Source of the DNA: Gemmatimonadota bacterium
GTDB lineage: Bacteria; Gemmatimonadota; Gemmatimonadetes; Longimicrobiales; Gaopeijiaceae
Reading direction: 5' to 3'
Assembly: GCA_024638395.1 (NCBI GenBank)
Contig: JAHEKK010000175.1
Span: 1-6,762 of the forward strand
Length of the DNA stretch: 6,762 nucleotides
Under the pieces are notes generated by a model. That model was not told where the DNA came from, ran no database searches, and saw only the letters and a program-made list of their open reading frames with translations. Positions 1-5,394 of this stretch are shown here, piece by piece (position 1 is the stretch's first letter; every line of letters begins with the position of its first letter). The position numbers and the translations under genes are program-made.

Positions 1-49
1 CTGTCGTACGCTTCCCTCCAAGGCACCACCTAGCTTCCCCCTCCCACCT

Positions 50-54
50 GGAGG
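50..54 (+). promoter_or_regulatory. Ribosome binding site of the amidohydrolase gene
   Basis: GGAGG lies 6 nt before the ATG at 61, a near-consensus Shine-Dalgarno sequence at good spacing that fixes this start. The rest of 1-60 shows no convincing promoter hexamers and no recognisable end of an upstream gene. Confidence 0.75.
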
Positions 55-60
55 CCCCTC

Positions 61-1662
61 ATGGTCCGGCCGGTCCGCTGGGTCGTCGCCCTCGCTGCCC
101 TCACCCTCCCCGCCCCTGTGCTCGGGCAGGACATCACGCTCCCGGAGCTGATTCCCATGGGGACGACGGTGGGTCAGACGGCCAACCGGGTTCTGATCCG
201 GGGAGCCACCGTGGTCAGTGGCCGTGGCTCTCCCCGGAACAACCGGGCCATGCCCCCCGAGGGCCCCATCGACATCCTCATCGAGAACGGCCGCATCATC
301 GACATGATCCTGAGGGATGCCGTCAACATGGCCGGCGGAACCGCCGAGCTGGACGACATGGGCGCCGACCTGGTCCTGGACGGAACGGGCAAGTACGTGA
401 TTCCGGGACTCGTGGACATGCACGTCCACATCCGGGACAACGGTGGCGACATGGGACCCCGTGCGCTGGACTATCAGTACCGGCTCTGGATGGGACACGG
501 GATCACCACCGTGCGGGACGCGGGAACCGGTGCATCCCTGGAGGTCATGACAGACCAGCGAGAGCTTTCGAATCGCCACGAGGTCGTGGCCCCCCGCCTC
601 GTCCTTTGTCAGCGGTGGCCCCTCCCCCTTCGGCGCTGGGACGTGGGCAACACGCCCGAGTCGGCACGACAGATGGTGCGGGATTTCCATGAGCAGGGGG
701 CGGACTGCATCAAGATCAGCAAGAGCCCGGGCCACTATCCCGATGTGCTCGAAGCCGCCGTGGACGAGGGTCGAACGCTGGGCATGCAGACCATGGTGGA
801 CCTGAAGATCTCCGAGACCGATGCCGTGACCGCGTCCGAGGCGGGCGTGACCAGCATCGAGCACTGGTATGGAGTCCCCGACGCCGCCCTGGAGGGGAGC
901 CAGGACCTACCCACCGACTACAACTACTGGGACGAGCTCGACCGTTTCCGCTGGGCCGGAGACCTGTGGCGGCAGGCGGACCCGGAAAAGCTGTCGGAGG
1001 TGATGGATGTACTCATCGCCAACGGCACCAACTGGGATCCCACGATGGTGGTGTACGAAGACAACCGGGATCTTTGGCGGGCGGTGACGCTCCCATGGGT
1101 TCGGACGCTCTATCACCCCTCCACGGTGGAGTCCATGTGGCCCGACGAGGCCAGCCACGGGGCTTTCAAGCGAGAGTGGAAGACATCCGACGAGGTCATG
1201 TGGAAGAACAACTACCGTATCTGGATGGACTGGGTACGGGAGTTCCACGCCCGGGGCGGGCTCCTGACGGTCGGCAGTGACACCAGTCCCTGGGGCGGGA
1301 TGGCCGTGATCCGCGAGATGGAACTCATGCAGGAGGCGGGCATCCATCCCATCGACGTAATCCGGGTGGCGACGACAAATGCCTACGAGACCCTGGGGAT
1401 GGAGGACCACTGCGGGATCAGGGTGGGATGCGTGGCTGATCTAGCCGTGGTGAACGGGAACCCCATCGACAACCTCAAGGTGATGTACGGCCTGGGCTAC
1501 GGCTTCTACGGCATCGCCCCTCCGGACGAGCAGTGGGAGTGGGGAGGCGTGACCTGGACCCTCAAGGACGGGGTCGTCTACGACGCCCGCGCGCTGTTGC
1601 AGGAAGCCCTCTGGTACGTGCAGCAGGAGAAGTCACGGGCCATCTCCGAAGAGGAGGGCTGA
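61..1662 (+). CDS. Exported metal-dependent amidohydrolase (imidazolonepropionase-like)
   Basis: This 533-residue protein belongs to the amidohydrolase superfamily, TIM-barrel enzymes that hydrolyse amide, ester or related bonds with one or two metal ions. Residues 1-22 form a Sec signal peptide (basic start, hydrophobic core, VLG|Q cleavage), so it should act in the periplasm. A beta-sandwich strand set comes first (about 43-115, with IENGRI and VIPGLVDMH). The strand-1 HxH metal motif is H121-V-H123. K218 in DCIKIS fits the strand-4 lysine that is often carboxylated, H268 in TSIEHWYG fits the strand-6 ligand, and D407 in VGSDTS fits the strand-8 aspartate. The C-terminal sandwich resumes at GCVADLAVVNG and ends near WTLKDGVVYD. 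The strand-5 position, usually His, reads Asp (D247 in TMVDLKIS). The next gene follows after 13 nt, suggesting an operon. The substrate is not determinable; peptides, cyclic amides and lactones are all possible. Family assignment is firm, specificity is not. Confidence 0.93.
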   Translation: MVRPVRWVVALAALTLPAPVLGQDITLPELIPMGTTVGQTANRVLIRGATVVSGRGSPRNNRAMPPEGPIDILIENGRIIDMILRDAVNMAGGTAELDDMGADLVLDGTGKYVIPGLVDMHVHIRDNGGDMGPRALDYQYRLWMGHGITTVRDAGTGASLEVMTDQRELSNRHEVVAPRLVLCQRWPLPLRRWDVGNTPESARQMVRDFHEQGADCIKISKSPGHYPDVLEAAVDEGRTLGMQTMVDLKISETDAVTASEAGVTSIEHWYGVPDAALEGSQDLPTDYNYWDELDRFRWAGDLWRQADPEKLSEVMDVLIANGTNWDPTMVVYEDNRDLWRAVTLPWVRTLYHPSTVESMWPDEASHGAFKREWKTSDEVMWKNNYRIWMDWVREFHARGGLLTVGSDTSPWGGMAVIREMELMQEAGIHPIDVIRVATTNAYETLGMEDHCGIRVGCVADLAVVNGNPIDNLKVMYGLGYGFYGIAPPDEQWEWGGVTWTLKDGVVYDARALLQEALWYVQQEKSRAISEEEG

Positions 1663-1675
1663 GGCGCGGGGGAAC

Positions 1676-2371
1676 ATGGAGGGCTTCGCTTTCGGGGTCG
1701 GCATTCTTCTGGCCGTGCTGGGACCGCTGCTCCTTCTGCCGGTCATTCTTCTCGTCTACCGCTACGGGTTATTGGGTCTCCTCCAGTCGACCCTGCCCGA
1801 AGCGGACGCGGGATCGCTCAAACTCGCCGCCCTCGTCCTGTCGGCCGTGATCGTCGTGGGGATTGTCGTGCTGTCCTACATCCCCGGCCGGCTGGAGTTC
1901 AACAGGCTTTGTTCGGAGCACGGCACTCCCGACCTCTCGGAGCGAACCCGAGCCGACGGGTTCTACCGGACCCCGCTCTTTCCCTATGAGGCCCATGCCT
2001 ACCTCCGGGACTTGGGGTTCGCGTACGTGGAAGGACCAGATCCCTATAGGTCGGGGGTGGATCTCCGGTATACCCTGGACCAGGACGGAGAGCTCGCTCA
2101 GGAGGAGGCCACTCAGCTACGGAGCCGGTACGGAGTGCGGCAGGAGCTCGTACAGAGCCGCGGCACGATCCGGACGGAGAAGGTCGTCTACCAGCTCGAT
2201 ACAGGAGACGAGCTGGCCCGTGCCTCCAGTCTGAATTACGACGGCGGACCCCTGTCCCTGTTCCTCGGCGTGTACTTCACCCGGTCGTGTCCCGACGTTC
2301 GCTCCGAGGAGGGATCCGAGGATTTCCAGACGTTCTACGAGCTGGAGCGGCGGGTGCTGGGAGGAGAGTGA
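1676..2371 (+). CDS. Two-helix membrane protein of unknown function
   Basis: This 231-residue protein is not one I can assign to a named family. Two strongly hydrophobic segments (about residues 5-28 and 48-69) are joined by a short acidic linker. They are followed by a soluble domain of about 160 residues rich in charged and aromatic residues. It holds the only two cysteines, C79 (in FNRLC, just after the second helix) and C205 (in YFTRSC), which could pair as a disulfide if the domain is extracytoplasmic. The hairpin topology puts both termini on the same side. There is no cleavable signal: the first segment has no preceding basic residues and no cleavage site. The gene begins 13 nt after the amidohydrolase stop. 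Its own Shine-Dalgarno is poor (GGGGGA immediately upstream), though GAGGAGG lies in the end of the preceding gene, so translation may depend on that gene. The stop is 37 nt from the end of the convergent deacetylase gene. The reading frame looks real from codon bias and protein composition. Confidence 0.8.
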   Translation: MEGFAFGVGILLAVLGPLLLLPVILLVYRYGLLGLLQSTLPEADAGSLKLAALVLSAVIVVGIVVLSYIPGRLEFNRLCSEHGTPDLSERTRADGFYRTPLFPYEAHAYLRDLGFAYVEGPDPYRSGVDLRYTLDQDGELAQEEATQLRSRYGVRQELVQSRGTIRTEKVVYQLDTGDELARASSLNYDGGPLSLFLGVYFTRSCPDVRSEEGSEDFQTFYELERRVLGGE

Positions 2372-2408
2372 CGGGAAAGGGGTGGACGGCCCCCGTTGGG
2401 TGGCTACG

Positions 2409-3398
2409 TCAGCTCAGCAGTGTTTCCAGGTGGGCGGCGGCGGCAAGGGCGTTGCCCTCGACGTTGTAGCCGCCCTCCAGCAACGACACGAGCCGGCCCC
2501 CCGTGTAGTCTTCGGCCAAGTCCATGGCCGTGCGAGTCATTCGACGGAATGCATCGTCCGTGAGGTCGAAACAACCCAGCAGATCGTCCTGTCGGCTATC
2601 GAACCCCGCCGACACGATGATGAAGTCCGGCCGAAACGCAGCCGCTGCCGACAGGAGCTTCGAGTCCCACGCCCGAAGCATCTGCACGTCACGGGTTCCA
2701 CAGTCCAGGTGGACGTTGATGTTGAGACCGGTCCCGTCCCCCTCGCCGGTCAGGGACGGATCGCCGGTGCCCGGGTAGGCCTGCCAGTCGTGGGTGGAGA
2801 AGAACAGGACGCTCGGATCGTCGTAGAACGCATTTTGCGTCGCGTTTCCGTGGTGGTAGTCCCAGTCGATGATGAGGACTCGTTGGAACCCGTGGACCGT
2901 CTGGGCGTGCCGTGCAGCGACGGCGGCGTTGCTATAGAAGCAGAAGCCTTCTTCACGGCCCGTGTTGTTCGCGTGATGCCCCGGCGGCCGACTGGCGCAG
3001 AAGGCGTTCCTTACTCGGCCCTCGGCCACGGCGTCCACCGCGCCAAGGGCTCCCGCCACCGCCAGTTCTGCCACGCGCCCGCTCACCTCGATGCCGCGGA
3101 CCGACTCGACGTGCTCAGAGGTGTGATGGGCCCGTATCGCGGACATGGGATCCGCGGCCAGGGCCAGGTCCACCACCTCCTGGTCGAGGCCACGCTCGGC
3201 GAACACCTCCATCATTCGGACCAGGCGGAGCGGTCGTTCCGGATGGACCTCACCTTGTCGCAGCGGCAGGACATGATCGAGGTACCGGGGGTCGTAGACC
3301 AGGCCGGTGCCGTCCGCCCGGCCCACGAAGGCCGGCAAGGCCGCCAGACCCAGGAGTCCCATTGAAGCGTCGGATACGAACTGCCTTCGTGTGGTCAC
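2409..3398 (-). CDS. Histone-deacetylase-family zinc deacetylase with Tat signal
   Basis: This 329-residue protein has the arginase/deacetylase fold shared by histone deacetylases, AcuC and acetylpolyamine amidohydrolases, which remove acetyl groups from acetylated amines using zinc. All catalytic elements are visible. The tandem-His pair is H141-H142 in RPPGHHA. The zinc ligands are D180 and H182 in IDWDYHHGN, plus D267 in VSAGFD. The transition-state tyrosine is Y311 in LLEGGYN. FCFYSNAAVA and the GTGDP loop are also typical. The length is normal for single-domain bacterial members. Residues 1-30 form a twin-arginine leader: TRRQFVS, then a hydrophobic run of moderate strength ending near GRADG. 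The enzyme is therefore probably folded with its metal in the cytoplasm and exported. The start codon is GTG; a strong Shine-Dalgarno supports it, and the next Met (13) would lose the RR motif. The gene diverges from the serine-hydrolase-like gene. True substrate unknown: acetylated polyamine, amino sugar or protein lysine are candidates. Confidence 0.94.
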   Translation of the reverse strand: MTTRRQFVSDASMGLLGLAALPAFVGRADGTGLVYDPRYLDHVLPLRQGEVHPERPLRLVRMMEVFAERGLDQEVVDLALAADPMSAIRAHHTSEHVESVRGIEVSGRVAELAVAGALGAVDAVAEGRVRNAFCASRPPGHHANNTGREEGFCFYSNAAVAARHAQTVHGFQRVLIIDWDYHHGNATQNAFYDDPSVLFFSTHDWQAYPGTGDPSLTGEGDGTGLNINVHLDCGTRDVQMLRAWDSKLLSAAAAFRPDFIIVSAGFDSRQDDLLGCFDLTDDAFRRMTRTAMDLAEDYTGGRLVSLLEGGYNVEGNALAAAAHLETLLS

Positions 3399-3403
3399 GC
3401 GTG

Positions 3404-3410
3404 CCTCCTC
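3404..3410 (-). promoter_or_regulatory. Ribosome binding site deciding the GTG start of the deacetylase
   Basis: On the minus strand GAGGAGG ends 5 nt before the GTG at 3398-3396. This strong site supports the non-ATG start, and with it the twin-arginine leader, over any internal ATG. Confidence 0.75.
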
Positions 3411-3463
3411 GCAGGTCCCGGTTCCCGAAATCTACGACTCGGGCGATCCGCCGCCTCAGCTCC

Positions 3464-3510
3464 CAGGCCAGGGGAGACCCAGGGTGGGCCATCTGCAGGC
3501 CCGGGGAGAC
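3464..3510. repeat. 15-bp direct repeat pair, 32-bp period
   Basis: CAGGCCAGGGGAGAC at 3464-3478 recurs as CAGGCCCGGGGAGAC at 3496-3510, with 14 of 15 bases identical. The start-to-start distance of 32 bp is close to three helical turns, which would place both copies on the same DNA face. It lies 66-112 nt upstream of the deacetylase start and 125-171 nt upstream of the serine-hydrolase-like start. Each copy also overlaps a short inverted repeat (CTCCC-N7-GGGAG at 3460-3476 and GGGCC-N7-GGCCC at 3486-3502). A regulator-binding pair is a reasonable reading, but no known operator is recognised. Confidence 0.45.
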
Positions 3511-3548
3511 ATCTTCGTAGCCAGGGACGCGACGGGGGCTGACCGCGC

Positions 3549-3580
3549 TCGACAACTCTTTGTCATGGTTTTGGTATCGT
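3549..3580 (+). promoter_or_regulatory. Candidate extended -10 promoter for the serine-hydrolase-like/receptor operon
   Basis: TGGTATCGT at 3572-3580 fits an extended -10 (TGN followed by TATNNT) and lies about 55 nt before the ATG at 3635, in the most AT-rich part of the gap. TCGACA at 3549-3554 matches five of six -35 bases, but the spacer of 20 nt is longer than the usual 17. Sigma-factor preferences of this organism are unknown, so this is tentative. Confidence 0.3.
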
Positions 3581-3621
3581 ACTCCGCAGGCCGGACGACG
3601 GGGCCGTGGGCGTACGTGATG

Positions 3622-3627
3622 AAGGAG
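3622..3627 (+). promoter_or_regulatory. Ribosome binding site of the serine-hydrolase-like gene
   Basis: AAGGAG ends 7 nt before the ATG at 3635. This is consensus-like and supports the start that yields an intact signal peptide. Confidence 0.7.
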
Positions 3628-3634
3628 CAGGAAG

Positions 3635-5386
3635 ATGAGATCGACGGGCTCAGTACCGTGGTCGTTGGAACTCGTGACGATCCTCGGGCTCGCGGCGGCG
3701 GGCACGTTGGGGTTGCCGCCCGGCGCCGAGGCCCAGGGACCTCCACCCGCGGTGCGGGAAGCCGTCGGTGCGCTCATCTCTACGCTCGAGAGCGGCGATG
3801 AGGAGAGCGCCCGCTTCTTCGTGGACCAACGGTTGAGCGACGCCTATCGGGAGCAGCTGGGAAACGGCGCGTTGGAGCACGTGCAGAGCCTCCAGCGGGC
3901 GACAAGGGAGGCACACGGCAACGCGGGCCTCGAGCGGGTGCCGGACGGGATGCGCCTGGTGCTGACGGGCCGCGAACGGGTGGTCCTCCAGCTCGACCTG
4001 GATCAGGAAACGGGTCGCTTCGACCGGGTCGAGGTGGTGGAGGCGGAGGCCAACGGGCGGGGAGCACCACGGTCCGACATGGCCAGGAGCGGAGAGCGCG
4101 CCGAGAGGGTCGACGACCACCTCATGGCCCTCGAGCTGCTCGGCACATCAGAGGAGAGCGCCCGTGCGTTCATGAACCAGCGCATGGTACCTGGACTTCG
4201 GGCCAATGAAGCAGAGATGCTCGAGACCCTCGCCGCAGTCGGCCGCGCCGTCGCGTCGGCGGGCATGATCGGCCTGAATTCCGCGGGGCCATACGAGGTA
4301 CTGGTGCTTCGAGGTTCCGGTGCGGAGACGAGAGTCCGCGTCCTCGTTGCCGATGCACCGCCGTTCCTCATCGAAGAGTTGACAATCGAAAGCGGCGTGC
4401 GTGACTCCGAGCCCGCCAGACCGGTCCCGTGGGAGGAACTGGACGCCGAGTTGGAGCGGGCAAAAGACGAGTGGGGCTTCTCGGGAACGGTCCTCGCCGT
4501 CCGCGAAGGCGAGGTGGTCCTCCACGAGGCATACGGTCTTGCCGATCGCGAGGCGAATCGGCCGAACGGCCTCGAGACGATCTATGACATCGGCTCTCAA
4601 CCCATCGACTTCACCCGGGCGGCGATCTGGTTCCTCGTGGAACGCGGCGCTCTCTCCATGGACGACCCCATCACCCGCTTCTACCCGGACGCGCCGGGGG
4701 ACAAACGCGACATGACGATTCGCCATCTCATGGAGCACCAGTCCGGACTGCCGAACTTTCACCACACCGCGGCGGACCAGGACTGGGACCTGACCTGGAT
4801 CGACCGGGCGGAAGCCGAACGGAGAATTCTCGCTCGTGACCTGCTCTTCGAGCCGGGGACCGATGTGGCCCCGTCGCACTCGGCGTTCGGTCTACTGGCC
4901 GCGATCGTCGAGCGAGCGTCCGGTCAGACGTACGAGGGCTTCCTTCGGGAGCACTTTTTCGAGCCCGCGGGCATGACCCGGACCGGGCCCTACGGAGACG
5001 ATCTGGGACACCCCCTCGAGGCCTTCGCCACCGGGTACGGCGACTACGGCGTGGGGGAGCCCAACATCCCGCCCCATTGGGGACCGACCTCTTGGCTCAT
5101 CAAGGGAAGCGGAGGGATGGTGTCCACTCCCCTCGACCTCTACCGCTTCTTCGATACGATCCGCTCCGGCGGGATCCTGACCGGTGAGGCCCTCGAAGGA
5201 TACCTGACCCGGGGATCGTCCACAGGGGCGACGGACCGCGGCTTCCTGTTCATTCACGCATGGGCCGGGGAGAACTCCCGATCGATGATCCTCTGGTCCC
5301 AGAACGCGAAGCCCGACGACCCACAGGCGATAGAGCTCCGCCGCAGGCTGGCGGCCACCGTCGGTGCAAGGCTCGGCGGCGGCTGA
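3635..5386 (+). CDS. Exported beta-lactamase/PBP-fold protein lacking classical catalytic motifs
   Basis: This 583-residue protein starts with a Sec signal peptide (cleavage about AEA33|Q34). Two related domains follow (about 40-150 and 160-264), sharing EESARxFxxQR at residues 56-66 and 173-183, each ending in a beta-rich stretch. From about 270 to 580 it has the serine beta-lactamase/penicillin-binding fold (beta-lactamase Pfam type, as in esterase EstB and D-aminopeptidases): WGFSGTVLAVREGEVVLHEAYG, MTIRHLMEHQSGLP, LLAAIVERASGQTYEGFLREHFFEPAGM and GSGGMVSTPLDLYRF align clearly. The active site is altered. IGS-x-T-K is S321-Q-P-I324, so the general-base lysine is absent. Tyr-x-Asn is P413-S-H415. 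The only candidate for the third motif is H541-A-W. The protein has four lysines in all, none three residues after a Ser. It may be a binding pseudoenzyme or use a different mechanism. The end seems shorter than usual after strand 3. The receptor gene starts 8 nt downstream. Confidence 0.92.
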   Translation: MRSTGSVPWSLELVTILGLAAAGTLGLPPGAEAQGPPPAVREAVGALISTLESGDEESARFFVDQRLSDAYREQLGNGALEHVQSLQRATREAHGNAGLERVPDGMRLVLTGRERVVLQLDLDQETGRFDRVEVVEAEANGRGAPRSDMARSGERAERVDDHLMALELLGTSEESARAFMNQRMVPGLRANEAEMLETLAAVGRAVASAGMIGLNSAGPYEVLVLRGSGAETRVRVLVADAPPFLIEELTIESGVRDSEPARPVPWEELDAELERAKDEWGFSGTVLAVREGEVVLHEAYGLADREANRPNGLETIYDIGSQPIDFTRAAIWFLVERGALSMDDPITRFYPDAPGDKRDMTIRHLMEHQSGLPNFHHTAADQDWDLTWIDRAEAERRILARDLLFEPGTDVAPSHSAFGLLAAIVERASGQTYEGFLREHFFEPAGMTRTGPYGDDLGHPLEAFATGYGDYGVGEPNIPPHWGPTSWLIKGSGGMVSTPLDLYRFFDTIRSGGILTGEALEGYLTRGSSTGATDRGFLFIHAWAGENSRSMILWSQNAKPDDPQAIELRRRLAATVGARLGGG

Positions 5387-5389
5387 GGT
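5385..5389 (+). promoter_or_regulatory. Ribosome binding site of the receptor gene, overlapping the upstream stop
   Basis: GAGGT shares two bases with the TGA stop of the preceding gene (5384-5386) and lies 5 nt before the ATG at 5395. Ribosomes finishing the upstream gene would sit on this site, an arrangement typical of translational coupling. Confidence 0.6.
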
Positions 5390-5394
5390 CCACG

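Larger units (their letters stand above)
3399..3634. promoter_or_regulatory. Divergent intergenic control region
   Basis: These 236 nt separate the start of the minus-strand deacetylase from the start of the plus-strand serine-hydrolase-like gene, so both promoters should lie here. The half nearer the deacetylase is very GC-rich and holds the 15-bp direct repeat. The segment from about 3551 to 3583 is noticeably richer in A and T. Toward the deacetylase, the only -10-like hexamer I see is TAGATT (3434 down to 3429 on the minus strand, about 30 nt before GTG), without a good -35. A small perfect inverted repeat, GACAA-CTCT-TTGTC, sits at 3551-3564. Long open frames cross the region on both strands but overlap the flanking genes and look like composition artefacts. 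Confidence 0.6.

Noticed and set aside
2372..2408. Possible bidirectional terminator between the convergent genes
   Set aside because: The only foldable elements are weak (ACGG-CCC-CCGT at 2386-2396, or GGGG pairing with CCCC across 2379-2393), and there is no T-tract on either strand. I cannot support a terminator.
2382..3365. Long plus-strand open frame (327 codons) opposite the deacetylase gene
   Set aside because: It mirrors the deacetylase almost end to end. The minus-strand frame has every catalytic motif of its family, while this one has no recognisable domain and a composition typical of an antisense frame in GC-rich DNA.
3551..3564. GACAA-CTCT-TTGTC inverted repeat as an operator
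   Set aside because: The stem is only 5 bp and does not extend. It may simply overlap promoter sequence, so I mention it under the control region without calling it a separate site.
3250..3801. Open frames on both strands spanning the 3399-3634 gap
   Set aside because: They overlap the starts of both flanking genes, which have good ribosome sites and signal peptides in other frames. Their translations are low-complexity and rich in Arg, Gly and Pro.
4148..4879. Minus-strand open frame of 243 codons inside the serine-hydrolase-like gene
   Set aside because: It is fully contained in a well-supported gene, with no ribosome site or domain pattern noticed. High GC keeps opposite frames free of stops.
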